A stretch of DNA of 64,000 nt, taken from NCBI GenBank assembly GCA_016715865.1, contig JADJXM010000035.1:62001-126000 (forward strand). The letters run 5' to 3'. Shown one piece after another: positions 52,155 through 63,678 of this stretch. The notes below the pieces were generated by a model, which worked only from the letters and a program-made list of their open reading frames with translations, made no database searches and had not been told where the DNA came from. Position 1 is the stretch's first letter; every line of letters starts with the position of its first letter. The stretch is from Acidobacteriota bacterium. GTDB taxonomy: Bacteria; Acidobacteriota; Blastocatellia; RBC074. Both the position numbers and the translations under genes were made by a program.

Positions 52155-53534
52155 ATGCAACAACAGACTGATCAAGTTGATACCGAACCCCCTTATCCAT
52201 CCTCAAAAATCGCCTGGTATGTCGTCGGTGTCCTGACCTTTGTCTATGTTTTCTCGTTCATCGATCGTCAGATTTTGAACCTGCTGGTGCGGCCGATTCG
52301 CCGGGATCTTGGAATCAGCGACACCCAAATGAGCCTCTTGATGGGCTTCAGTTTTGCGGTCTTTTACACGATCTTCGGACTTCCGCTCGGCCGTCTGGCC
52401 GATTCGCGAAGCCGGCGATCGATCATCGCCGTCGGATTCGCATTCTGGAGCCTCTTCACAGCCGGCTGCGGGCTGGCAAAAAATTTCTTTCAGATGTTGT
52501 TGTTGCGAATGGGCGTGGGAGTCGGCGAGGCCGCGCTCTCTCCGGCGGCGTATTCGATCATCAGCGATTACTTCCCGCCGCGAAAGCGCGCAACGGCGAT
52601 CAGCATCTATTCAATGGGCATCTACATCGGCTCAGGGTTCGCCTTCATCATCGGCGGACTTGTGGCGCGTGTTGCTTCAGCGCAGGAGATGTGGCATATG
52701 CCGATTGTTGGAGCCATCCGCCCCTGGCAGATGGTCTTTTTCATCGTCGGTCTGCCGGGAGTACTGCTCGCGCTGCTCATGTACACGATCAAGGAGCCCG
52801 TCAGACGCGGGATGCGCCAGGTGGTAAACGCTGAAGGAAAGACCGTGACGAGCCAGACATCGATGAGCGAAGTCTTCCAGTACATTCGCGCAAATGGAAC
52901 AACCTTTCTCTGTCATAACGTGGGGTTCGCTTTTCTCTCATTTTCATCATACGGCACGAGCGCGTGGATTCCGACATTCTTCGTTCGCAATCACGGTTGG
53001 AGCGAATCTCAGGCAGGTCAGGTTTACGGCTGGATCGTAGCGATTGCGGCCACGATGGGGGTCGCTGCCGGAGGCTGGTTCGCGGACAGGATGTCGGACC
53101 GAGGTTATCGTGATTCGACGATGAGGGTCGGACTGATGGTCTCGGTGGCATGGTTTCCCTTCGGACTGATATATCCGTTCGTCTCGAACGCATGGCTTGC
53201 GGCGGGGCTTCTGATTCCGACGGTCTTTCTGGCGAGCGCTCCGTTCGGCGTCGCTCCGGCGGCGATCACACAGATGATGCCCAACACGATGCGCGCCCAG
53301 GCATCGGCCATCTATCTCTTCACCCTCAATCTGATCGGTCTCGGAATCGGGCCGACGGCTGTTGCCATGACGACCGATTTTGTTTTTGAAAACGATGCGA
53401 TGGTCAACTATTCGCTGGCCGTAGTGACTACAATTGCGCACATCATCTCGGCGGTTCTACTGTGGAGGGGCCTCAAGCCATTCCGGCGAAGCCTCGATCA
53501 CCTGCAGGACTGGATTGACGCTCAAAGGGCTTAA
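52155..53534 (+). CDS. MFS transporter (spinster-like)
   Basis: The 459-residue membrane protein has about twelve helices. It has the MFS loop GRLADSRSRRSIIAVGFAFWS after helix 2, VGEAALSPAAYSIISDYFPPRKRA (motif C region) and WFADRMSDRGYRDST in the second half. The N-terminal FIDRQILNLLVRPIRRDLGISD is characteristic of the spinster/anion-type MFS carriers. It probably moves an organic acid or related product of the operon. GGGAGG precedes the ATG. It is the last gene of the five-gene operon and converges on a DUF1501 gene. Confidence 0.9.
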   Translation: MQQQTDQVDTEPPYPSSKIAWYVVGVLTFVYVFSFIDRQILNLLVRPIRRDLGISDTQMSLLMGFSFAVFYTIFGLPLGRLADSRSRRSIIAVGFAFWSLFTAGCGLAKNFFQMLLLRMGVGVGEAALSPAAYSIISDYFPPRKRATAISIYSMGIYIGSGFAFIIGGLVARVASAQEMWHMPIVGAIRPWQMVFFIVGLPGVLLALLMYTIKEPVRRGMRQVVNAEGKTVTSQTSMSEVFQYIRANGTTFLCHNVGFAFLSFSSYGTSAWIPTFFVRNHGWSESQAGQVYGWIVAIAATMGVAAGGWFADRMSDRGYRDSTMRVGLMVSVAWFPFGLIYPFVSNAWLAAGLLIPTVFLASAPFGVAPAAITQMMPNTMRAQASAIYLFTLNLIGLGIGPTAVAMTTDFVFENDAMVNYSLAVVTTIAHIISAVLLWRGLKPFRRSLDHLQDWIDAQRA

Positions 53535-53561
53535 ACGCCAAGGCGCCCCGACGTTTTGACC

Positions 53562-54974
53562 TTATGCCAGCACCTGACTCACAACATTGCCGTGAACGTC
53601 GGTCAGCCGAAAATTCCGGCCTTGAAATTTGTAAGTCATTCTTGTGTGATCGATGCCCAGGCAATGCAGGATCGTTGCATTCAGGTCATGAACATGGACT
53701 GGATCCTGTGTAATGTTGTAACTGAAGTCGTCGGTCTCACCGATTGAAAGGCCGGGCTTGATGCCCCCGCCGGCCATCCAGATCGTGTAACAGCGCGGGT
53801 GATGATCGCGCCCGTAGTTTTCCGCCGTCAGTTTTCCCTGAGAGTAGACGGTCCTGCCGAACTCTCCGCCCCAGATGACCAGCGTGTCCTCCAGCAGCCC
53901 GCGTTCTTTCAGATCCATGATCAGTGCAGCCGAGGGCTGATCGGTGTCGAGACATTGTTTGCGAATATTTTCAGGCAGATTTCCGTGCTGATCCCATCCG
54001 CGGTGAAAGAGCTGTATGAAACGCACGCCGCGTTCCGCCAGCCGGCGAGCGAGAATGCAGTTGAATGCGAAGGTGCCGGGTTTCCTGGCGTCGGGGCCAT
54101 AACGTTCAAAGGTCTTTACGGGTTCTTTGCTGAGATCGGTCAATTCAGGCACCGATGCCTGCATCCGGTAGGCCATTTCGTATTGCGCGATGCGCGATTC
54201 GATTTCAGGGTCGCCATAGCTTTCGGCATTGATGCGATTCATTGCCGAAAGGTCATCCAGAAAGCGGCGTCGCGCGAGCGAGTCGATACCCGGAGGATTT
54301 GAAAGAAAGAGGACAGGATCCGGGCCGTTATGAAATTTAACGCCCTGATAATTCGAAGGCATGAATCCACTGCCCCAGAGCCTGTCGTACAGCGGCTGAT
54401 CACCGCCAGTCCTGCCGACAGAGACCATGACGATAAACGCCGGCAAATCCCTGTTTTCGCTGCCCAGTCCATACGAGACCCACGACCCCAGACTCGGCCG
54501 GCCGGCAAGCTGGAATCCAGTCAGTGCAAATGTTATCGCCGGGTCATGATTGATCTGCTCTGTGTGCATGGATTTAATGAAAGTCAGATCATCGACAATC
54601 CCCGATGTATGAGGCAGCAGCTCGCTCAGCCAGGCTCCCGATTCACCATGCCTGCTGAATTTGAAGAGAGACGGCGCCACAGGCCAGTTCGACTGATAAG
54701 CCGTCATTCCCGTCAAACGCTGTCCCTTGCGTATCGATTCCGGAAGGTTCCGGGCCCGATAAGGTTCGAGATTCGGCTTGGGATCGAAAAGGTCCAGTTG
54801 TGACGGCCCTCCGGCCTGGTATAGAAAGATCACTCGCTTCGCCTTCGGAGCGAAATGAGGTATGGCCGGGTTCGCATCCTGCGCCGCCGATGCATCTGCA
54901 TCCAGCAGCGTCGAGAGCGCCATCGCGCCAACCCCGAGTCCTGTCGATCTCAAAAAATCCCTGCGCGTCTTCAT
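53562..54974 (-). CDS. Tat-exported DUF1501 protein, paired with the cytochrome/DUF1553 gene
   Basis: The 470-residue protein has a Tat signal (TRRDFLRSTGLGVGAMALS) and the same DUF1501 landmarks as the copy at 24700: VIFLYQAGGPSQLDLFDPKP, TSGIVDDLTFIKSM, LARRLAERGVRFIQLF, LVIWGGEFGRT, then YGRDHHPRCYTIWMAGGG and VHDLNATILHCLGIDH. It begins 14 bases after the cytochrome/DUF1549/DUF1553 stop, the usual pairing in Planctomycetes and Acidobacteriota. The function is unknown, though a periplasmic hydrolytic complex is often supposed. Confidence 0.93.
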   Translation of the reverse strand: MKTRRDFLRSTGLGVGAMALSTLLDADASAAQDANPAIPHFAPKAKRVIFLYQAGGPSQLDLFDPKPNLEPYRARNLPESIRKGQRLTGMTAYQSNWPVAPSLFKFSRHGESGAWLSELLPHTSGIVDDLTFIKSMHTEQINHDPAITFALTGFQLAGRPSLGSWVSYGLGSENRDLPAFIVMVSVGRTGGDQPLYDRLWGSGFMPSNYQGVKFHNGPDPVLFLSNPPGIDSLARRRFLDDLSAMNRINAESYGDPEIESRIAQYEMAYRMQASVPELTDLSKEPVKTFERYGPDARKPGTFAFNCILARRLAERGVRFIQLFHRGWDQHGNLPENIRKQCLDTDQPSAALIMDLKERGLLEDTLVIWGGEFGRTVYSQGKLTAENYGRDHHPRCYTIWMAGGGIKPGLSIGETDDFSYNITQDPVHVHDLNATILHCLGIDHTRMTYKFQGRNFRLTDVHGNVVSQVLA

Positions 54975-54988
54975 GGCTCACCTTCAAT

Positions 54989-57900
54989 CTATTGTTTTGT
55001 AATCACTTCGTCCAGATTGAGGATCAGGCTGGCAGTCGCTGCGTATGCAGCAAGCTCCAGTCGATCTAAAGACTTGTCGTTTCGTTTTTCACCAACCAGA
55101 AGAAACCTTTCGATTTCTGTAGGTTTGGACAGAAAGTATTTCTTCTGAGCCTCGAAATTTCGGATCAGGACCCTGAGTTCCCTGCCGGTTGGCTGCCGAC
55201 CCGTCGCCAGACGAAATGCCTGCGAGAGACGGGTTTCAGGCGACGTCCCGCCTTCCCTGAAGATTCGCTCGGCCAGAAATCGGGAGGCTTCGATATAAGT
55301 GATATCATTCATCAGATTTAATGACTGGAGCGGCGTGTTCGTGCGGGTTTCGCGGACAGTGCAGAATTCGCGGGCCGAAGCGTCGAAGACCTGCATGTTA
55401 GGCGCCAGCACTGTCCGCTTCCAGAAAGTGTATAAAGACCTCCGCCACAGGCCGTCACCTTTTTCCTGTGCATATCCGGTGAGCCCCGAAAACGCCATAT
55501 CCTTATATATTCCGTCCGGCTGGTAGGGTTTGACCGATGGGCCGCCTACTTTTTCGACCAACAGGCTGGAAACAGCCAGGGCCTGATCGCGAATCATCTC
55601 GGCCGACAAACGAAGGCGTGGACCGCGTGCCAGCAGCCGGTTCTCGGGATCGCGCTGGATAATCGATTTCGACGATTGAGATGACTGGCGATATGTCGCG
55701 CTCATGACCATCTTCTTTATGATTGCTTTCACGTTCCATCCGCCAAGCCGGAAATCAACCGCCAGGTAGTCCAGCAACTCAGGATGTGACGGCAGCTCGC
55801 CCTGCGATCCAAAATCATCGACAGTCTTGACCAGTCCGGTTCCAAAAAGCATCTGCCAGAACCTGTTGACCGCAACGCGACTGGTCAGCGGATGGGCCGG
55901 ATCGACCAGCCACCTGGCGAAATCCAGCCGGTTCGATCCCGCATCAATGTGTTGTCCACCCTTCCTGATTGGATTCAACACGACTGGAACGCCACGCTCA
56001 ACCGGTTCGCCCGGGGCATCATAGGATCCGCGATTGAGAACATGCGTCTGTCGTGGCTTCGACAACTCACGCATGATCATCAATGTCGTAAAACTGTCTT
56101 CAAGAGCCTGTTTCTCATTCCTCAGAGCATGGAGTTGATCTCTCAGGTTCCTGATGTCTTCGGGCGCGCCATCGTCCAGCCAGGCTCGCTGGATCTTCAA
56201 GCTCTGCCCGCGAGATCGTTTAGCGACTGGAACCGCTGCTATACGACTCAGGGTATCGGCGCACGATAATATTGCAATCTCATCAGCGTCGGGAATTCGT
56301 GAGTAAACTCGCAGATCGTCAATCGCACCCTGAAATCGCATCTCGGGGCCACCGCCTGCGCCGATCAATAAAGGTCGCTCGGGCAGTCCCCAGTAGAGAT
56401 ATAAGTTCGGCTGGCTGACGTTGAGAGGTTCAGGTTTACCGTCCACAAACAATCGTACCCTGTCGTCATACTGATTGAACCCGTCGAAGAGCAGCAGCAC
56501 ATGATGCCACCTTGCCGGCTGATAAAGTTTTTCGGTTTCTGATCGATAACCATCGTAGTTCCATTCGCGCACCATCTGGAAATGAAATTTACCGTTTACG
56601 AAAAACAGTCCTATGCCACCGGTGCGGGGCAACCCGTTGTCTCTCTCATCAGCCTTATCGGCCATCTTGGTCAGTATCGCCCCGGCATTGTCGGTCGCCG
56701 GAAATACCCAGGCCGAAATTGCGAAACGTTCCCTGAAATCCGTGCTCGTGGATTTGTAACGCAAATCCGCGCGCCGCCCGGCGTCAAAAAAAAGATTCCG
56801 GTCAAACTTGACGGCCTCGCCTCCCAGCGGGGACTGAACAAATGCGGGCTCGCCGTTCCTGAAAAGCGGAATATCCGGTGGCAGTTCCGCTTTCTTATCC
56901 TCAGTCTTGCGGATCTGAGGGTTGTGCCATGACTTATCGGATTGTTGAAAAACCGGCTGAGCGCTCTGCCCGAACGGAAGATGAATGAGCAGTTTCTCTT
57001 GTGGAAACCACTGGCGGTCAGCTGATTTGGCGAGAGACTTTTCCCAGCGCCGCTGCTGCAACCTCAGGGCCGGCAATGCCGCCTTCAACTTGCGCTCTGT
57101 CGCAGCGATGCGATTTGTCAGGCGCTCCAATTCATTCCGCTGCGCCCTGGTCGGCGCCACAATCCATGGCGCCGAATTTCCCCAGTCAAAGGCTCTTCCG
57201 TCCTCGGGAATGCTGTTGAAATACGCGAAGAGCTGGTAGTACTCCTTGTGTGTAATCGGATCGAACTTGTGGTTATGACAGCGCGCACATCCTATCGTCA
57301 GTCCCATGAAGACCGTTGATGTCGTATCGACGCGATCGACTACATATTCGACCGCGTATTCCTCCGGCACGATTCCGCCCTCGGCATTGATTCGATGATT
57401 GCGGTTGAATGAGGTGGCGATCAGCTGATCCAGCGATGCGTTCGGCAGCAGATCCCCCGCCAGTTGCTCGATCACGAACCTGTCATAAGGCTTATTGCTG
57501 TTGAAAGCATCGATCACCCAATCCCGCCAGCGCCAGGCGGATCGATCGCCGTCAATCTGGTATCCGTTCGTATCGGCGTATCTCGCCGCATCGAGCCATC
57601 TGAAAGCCATTCTCTCGCCGTAACGTGGGCTGGCCAGCAACCTGTCGACAACCTTCTCGTATGCATCCGGGGAGCGATCATTGATGAACCGATCGATCTC
57701 CACCGGCGTCGGAGGCAACCCTGTCAGGTCAAGTGTCACGCGGCGAATAAGAGTCGCTTTGTCTGCTTCGGTTTGAGGTTTGAGTCCTTCGCGATCGAGT
57801 CTGTTCAGAACGAAATAATCGATCTCATTTCGCGGCCACGAGGTATCCTCGACTCCGGGCAATGGCGGCTTGACCGGGGCAATGAATGCCCAGTGGGAGT

Positions 57901-58339
57901 CCCATTCGGCCCCCTGCTCGATCCAGCGAGTCAGGAGTTCGATTTCACGTACAGACAATCGATGCCCCCCAGCCCAGGCCGGAGGCATCCGTACGGCATC
58001 GTCAACGGACGTGATGCGTCTATACAATTCGCTATTTTGAGGATCTCCCGGCACGATCGCCCTGCGTCCGCCACCCAGATCTGCTCGCGAAGCCTGCGCG
58101 GAATCGAGGCGCAGCCCGGTCTTCCCCGCCTGCTTCGATGCAGCATCCGGCCCGTGACAGCTCCAGCATTTATCGGAAAGGACCGGTCTGATCTCACGGT
58201 TGAAATCGATCTTTTGTTCAGCCTGTGCCGGACTGCCGGTAGTTATTGATATGCCATGATGAATGGCCCACACCGCGATTGCCGACAGCAGCATAAGTTT
58301 GATAAATGCATTATCAACAGCACGTTTTTTCACGACCAT
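54989..58339 (-). CDS. cytochrome c-DUF1549-LamG-DUF1553 (PSCyt1/PSCyt2/PSD1) protein
   Basis: The 1116-residue protein has an N-terminal anchor helix and a haem c site Cys58-Trp-Ser-Cys61-His62 (PSCyt1). PSCyt2/DUF1549 follows (NRLDREGLKPQ, RVTLDLTGLPPTP, RWLDAARYADTNGY) with a second haem-like motif CARCHNHKFDP. A laminin-G-like domain follows at about 500-720 (FAISAWVFPATDNAGAIL, WHHVLLLFDGF, IDDLRVYSRI), then PSD1/DUF1553 (SRVAVNRFWQMLFGTGLVKT and TPLQSLNLMNDITYIEASR). These large periplasmic redox proteins are linked to DUF1501 partners. The LamG domain could bind a carbohydrate. It is divergent from the beta-helix gene. Confidence 0.93.
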   Translation of the reverse strand: MVVKKRAVDNAFIKLMLLSAIAVWAIHHGISITTGSPAQAEQKIDFNREIRPVLSDKCWSCHGPDAASKQAGKTGLRLDSAQASRADLGGGRRAIVPGDPQNSELYRRITSVDDAVRMPPAWAGGHRLSVREIELLTRWIEQGAEWDSHWAFIAPVKPPLPGVEDTSWPRNEIDYFVLNRLDREGLKPQTEADKATLIRRVTLDLTGLPPTPVEIDRFINDRSPDAYEKVVDRLLASPRYGERMAFRWLDAARYADTNGYQIDGDRSAWRWRDWVIDAFNSNKPYDRFVIEQLAGDLLPNASLDQLIATSFNRNHRINAEGGIVPEEYAVEYVVDRVDTTSTVFMGLTIGCARCHNHKFDPITHKEYYQLFAYFNSIPEDGRAFDWGNSAPWIVAPTRAQRNELERLTNRIAATERKLKAALPALRLQQRRWEKSLAKSADRQWFPQEKLLIHLPFGQSAQPVFQQSDKSWHNPQIRKTEDKKAELPPDIPLFRNGEPAFVQSPLGGEAVKFDRNLFFDAGRRADLRYKSTSTDFRERFAISAWVFPATDNAGAILTKMADKADERDNGLPRTGGIGLFFVNGKFHFQMVREWNYDGYRSETEKLYQPARWHHVLLLFDGFNQYDDRVRLFVDGKPEPLNVSQPNLYLYWGLPERPLLIGAGGGPEMRFQGAIDDLRVYSRIPDADEIAILSCADTLSRIAAVPVAKRSRGQSLKIQRAWLDDGAPEDIRNLRDQLHALRNEKQALEDSFTTLMIMRELSKPRQTHVLNRGSYDAPGEPVERGVPVVLNPIRKGGQHIDAGSNRLDFARWLVDPAHPLTSRVAVNRFWQMLFGTGLVKTVDDFGSQGELPSHPELLDYLAVDFRLGGWNVKAIIKKMVMSATYRQSSQSSKSIIQRDPENRLLARGPRLRLSAEMIRDQALAVSSLLVEKVGGPSVKPYQPDGIYKDMAFSGLTGYAQEKGDGLWRRSLYTFWKRTVLAPNMQVFDASAREFCTVRETRTNTPLQSLNLMNDITYIEASRFLAERIFREGGTSPETRLSQAFRLATGRQPTGRELRVLIRNFEAQKKYFLSKPTEIERFLLVGEKRNDKSLDRLELAAYAATASLILNLDEVITKQ

Positions 58340-58506
58340 AGCTCCCGATGATTCTTGATATGCCCGGATGGATGCATACTCTATCCCGCGATCGTTCGAT
58401 TGTGAAGTCCATTCCTTTCTGACTGATTAAATGCTAACCTCTGGTCATTCAACGACGTGGCGTTTATCCGCCAACCATCAATAACAACCTGTTACGAGGA
58501 TAGAAT

Positions 58507-59793
58507 ATGCGCGAATCCAGAAGTAGCGAACTTGTCTGCCTGATGTGCCTGATCACAGTGCTTTTCACCGCCTGCGTTGCGCCACAGGAGACAAATGGAC
58601 TGGTTTCATCGCTGGCGCCGGGCGATGTCACAACAAAACTGCAGGAGGAACTGATCAAAGCCAAACCAGGCGCCGTTATCGAACTTCCCGAAGGCAAATT
58701 CAGTTTCGACAAGACGCTCTCGCTGACGGTCGACAATGTGACGATCCGCGGCAAGGGAATGGACAAGACCGTTCTTTCGTTCTCGGGTCAAAAGGCCGGC
58801 TCTGCGGGCATGCTTGTCAAGGCTGGAGACTTCCTGATCGAAGATGTCGGCATCGAGGATGCAGCCGGAGACGCATTGAAGATCGATGGCGGTACGAACA
58901 TCACAATCCGTCGCGTCCGGGTGGAATGGACCGGCGGCCCGAAGACGACTAATGGTCCCTATGGACTCTACCCTGTAACCTGTAAAAACGTTCTCATCGA
59001 AGACTCTGTTGCCATCGCTGCTTCAGACGCTGGAATCTACGTCGGCCAGTCGGATCAGGTCGTCATTCGCCGAAATCGCGCCGAAAAGAATGTAGCCGCT
59101 ATCGAAATCGAAAACACGAAAAACGCCGATGTCTATGAAAACAACGTCAGCGATAATACCGGCGGAATCATGGTCTTCAATCTGCCCGATCTGCCTGTCC
59201 AGGGAGGCGGCAACGTTCGCGTGTACAACAACAGGATCATCGGCAACAACAATCCGAACTTTGCGCCGAAGGGTCAGGTCGTCTACAACCTTGCCACCGG
59301 CACAGGGATGCTGATCATGGCGGTCAGGAACGTCGAGGTCTTCAACAACGAGATTCGTGACAACAACAGCGCCAATATCAACATCGTTTCCTACCTCTCC
59401 GCCTCGAGCGCCGAAGAGATCAAGAACCCGAACTTTTATCCTTACGTCAATTCAATCTACGTTCATGACAACAGGATCTCAGGCGGCGGCAAGGATCCGG
59501 ACAGCCGGTTGCCGAAATGGCAGGCGCTGGCCCAGGCGACCGGCAAACCGCTGGGAGACATCATCTATGACGGTATCGTCGAACCCGTCAACGGAAAACC
59601 AGGCGCCGTCGCTGACGCCAGGGTCTGCCTGCGGAATAACGGTGAAATCACATTCCTCAATTTTGACGGAGCGGGCGGATTCAAGAAGATGAGCCGTGAC
59701 AGCAAACCTCACGACTGCTCGATTCCTGCGCTGGCTGCAATCAGCCTGCCTCAAACTGCTGGCACATCCGAAAAATCCGGAGGTGGGATGTAA
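58507..59793 (+). CDS. parallel beta-helix lipoprotein (TIGR03805 type)
   Basis: The 428-residue protein has a lipoprotein signal (ITVLFTAC) and a right-handed parallel beta-helix with repeated rungs: IELPEGKFSFDKTLSLT, VTIRGKGMDKTVLSF, ITIRRVRVEWTGGP, VVIRRNRAEKNVAAIEIEN, ADVYENNVSDNTGGIMVFN, VEVFNNEIRDNNSANINI. This matches the beta-helix protein regularly found beside SO_2930-family diheme cytochromes. Such helices often bind or cut polysaccharides; no catalytic residues could be named. AGGA precedes the ATG. Its stop codon overlaps the cytochrome start by one base (TAATG). Confidence 0.85.
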   Translation: MRESRSSELVCLMCLITVLFTACVAPQETNGLVSSLAPGDVTTKLQEELIKAKPGAVIELPEGKFSFDKTLSLTVDNVTIRGKGMDKTVLSFSGQKAGSAGMLVKAGDFLIEDVGIEDAAGDALKIDGGTNITIRRVRVEWTGGPKTTNGPYGLYPVTCKNVLIEDSVAIAASDAGIYVGQSDQVVIRRNRAEKNVAAIEIENTKNADVYENNVSDNTGGIMVFNLPDLPVQGGGNVRVYNNRIIGNNNPNFAPKGQVVYNLATGTGMLIMAVRNVEVFNNEIRDNNSANINIVSYLSASSAEEIKNPNFYPYVNSIYVHDNRISGGGKDPDSRLPKWQALAQATGKPLGDIIYDGIVEPVNGKPGAVADARVCLRNNGEITFLNFDGAGGFKKMSRDSKPHDCSIPALAAISLPQTAGTSEKSGGGM

Positions 59794-60860
59794 TGCGCGG
59801 GGTCCTGATGGCCGGATTCGCTCTCTTCTGCTCCGGCTTCTTTCTGAGCTGCAATCTGATTCAAGGCACTGGCGTAAAGACCTTTGTCGAAGAGCCCTTT
59901 CCAGACAACCTGTCGGAATGGCGCCTCTTCGTCAAAGGTGGAGCATCGTTGAAGCCGAATCAAAATGTCATTCCCTACGATCTCAATACTCCGCTTTTTT
60001 CCGATTACGCGGAAAAACACCGTGCCGTCTGGATACCGGAAGGCAGTTCAGCAACCTACAGTGAAAACGAACCATTCGATTTCCCTGTCGGAACAGTGAT
60101 CGCCAAAACCTTTGCATTCCCGAGTCAGGAAAACGACGGCAATGAGAAACTGGTAGAAACACGACTGCTGGTGCGAGCCAAATCAGGGTGGGTCGCTTTA
60201 CCCTATATCTGGAATGAAGAGCAGACCGATGCCACGCTTGAAGTCGTCGGCGGAACGCGGGAGGTTCCTGTCAAGAACTCCGCCGGCGTGTGGGAGAAGA
60301 TCAGGTACAATATACCGAATACAAACGAATGCGCTCAATGCCACGCACAATCGAAAATCATGCTTCCGATCGGCCCGAAAGCCCGAAACCTTAACCGCAA
60401 CTATCCCTTTTCCACCGGACCTGAAAACCAGCTCGTCTATTGGACTAAGATCGGCTATCTCTCCGGGGCGCCTTCACCCGATAAGGCCCCGCGGGCGGCC
60501 GTCTGGAATGATCCATCGACCGGATCACTCAACGATCGCGCTCGCGCCTACCTCGACAACAACTGCGCTCATTGCCATCAGGCATCCGGCTCGGCCGGTT
60601 ATACCGGCTTTCTGCTCGATCTGAATGAACGGAATGCTCGCAGACTGGGCTATTGTAAGAATCCGAACTCGGCGGGCTTCTCGGGTGACCTTCTGTACGA
60701 TCTGGTGCCTGGCAACCCTGATGAATCCATACTGATCTACCGCATGCTATCTACGAGACCGAAGGAGATGATGCCCGAAATAGGGCGATCGATTATTCAT
60801 CCTGAAGGTATTGAACTGATCCGCCAATGGGTCGCATCACTGGAGGGGGAATGTGAGTGA
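59793..60860 (+). CDS. SO_2930-family diheme c-type cytochrome lipoprotein (TIGR03806 type)
   Basis: The 355-residue protein has a lipoprotein signal (CSGFFLSCN) and the family body: PYDLNTPLFSDYAEKHRAVWIP near the start. Two haem c motifs follow, in NECAQCHAQ and NNCAHCHQASG. The end is typical of the family (DESILIYRMLSTRPKEMMPEIG, HPEGIELIRQWV). It is translationally coupled to the beta-helix lipoprotein. The pair is conserved in many Gram-negative bacteria but has no established function. An outer-surface electron-transfer/polymer-binding complex is plausible. Confidence 0.88.
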   Translation: MRGVLMAGFALFCSGFFLSCNLIQGTGVKTFVEEPFPDNLSEWRLFVKGGASLKPNQNVIPYDLNTPLFSDYAEKHRAVWIPEGSSATYSENEPFDFPVGTVIAKTFAFPSQENDGNEKLVETRLLVRAKSGWVALPYIWNEEQTDATLEVVGGTREVPVKNSAGVWEKIRYNIPNTNECAQCHAQSKIMLPIGPKARNLNRNYPFSTGPENQLVYWTKIGYLSGAPSPDKAPRAAVWNDPSTGSLNDRARAYLDNNCAHCHQASGSAGYTGFLLDLNERNARRLGYCKNPNSAGFSGDLLYDLVPGNPDESILIYRMLSTRPKEMMPEIGRSIIHPEGIELIRQWVASLEGECE

Positions 60861-60867
60861 GTAGAGA

Positions 60868-60905
60868 GTAAAAAGTTGAAAGTTGAAAGTTGAAAGTTGA
60901 AAGTA
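60868..60905 (+). repeat. 7-bp tandem tract (GTTGAAA on the plus strand)
   Basis: Four to five copies of AAGTTGA/AAGTAAA start eight bases after the diheme cytochrome stop. The rest of the gap up to the MITE (60906-60933) holds no recognisable feature. Confidence 0.7.
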
Positions 60906-60938
60906 TTTTGACATCAACGCGTAACCTTTTAAAGTAAG

Positions 60939-61185
60939 TACTCTGCAAACTAAATTTTCGGGTATTTAAATTCGGAAGAAATTAATCGCAAAGACCGCAA
61001 AGGGGCAAAGATATACAGGGAAGATCAGTTTTCGAATTATATCCAATGGGCAATAATCCGGATATTCATATCACCAAAAAATCTTTGCTCCTTTGCGGCC
61101 TCTGCGATTAATTCTTTGCCCCTTTGCGGTCTTTGCGATTAATTTCTTCCGAATTTAAATACCCGAAAATTTAGTTTGCAGAGTA
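60939..61185. mobile_element. MITE-like palindromic element, copy B (perfect 73-bp inverted termini)
   Basis: The first 73 bases (from TACTCTGCAAACTAAATTTT) and the last 73 bases (61113-61185) are exact inverted copies. The element is flanked by a 5-bp direct repeat GTAAG (60934-60938 and 61186-61190). The 100-base centre matches copy A at 5955 almost exactly. It encodes nothing. It lies between the converging ends of the diheme cytochrome and GH3 genes. Confidence 0.9.
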
Positions 61186-61198
61186 GTAAGCGCCAGTT

Positions 61199-63580
<2,382 letters not shown>

Positions 63581-63653
63581 AACGGGGCCTTTTCACTTAA
63601 AATAATCCTGGCATAAAGTACACAGCTAATCTCAGCCGTGGTGCTGATTGCTG

Positions 63654-63675
63654 CTTTCTACTTTTTACTTTCTAC
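63654..63675 (-). repeat. 7-bp tandem tract (GTAGAAA on the minus strand)
   Basis: About three copies of CTTTCTA/CTTTTTA (plus strand) lie three bases beyond the stop of the DUF3471 gene, in the same orientation relative to that gene as the other 3'-end tracts. Confidence 0.7.
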
Positions 63676-63678
63676 ATA

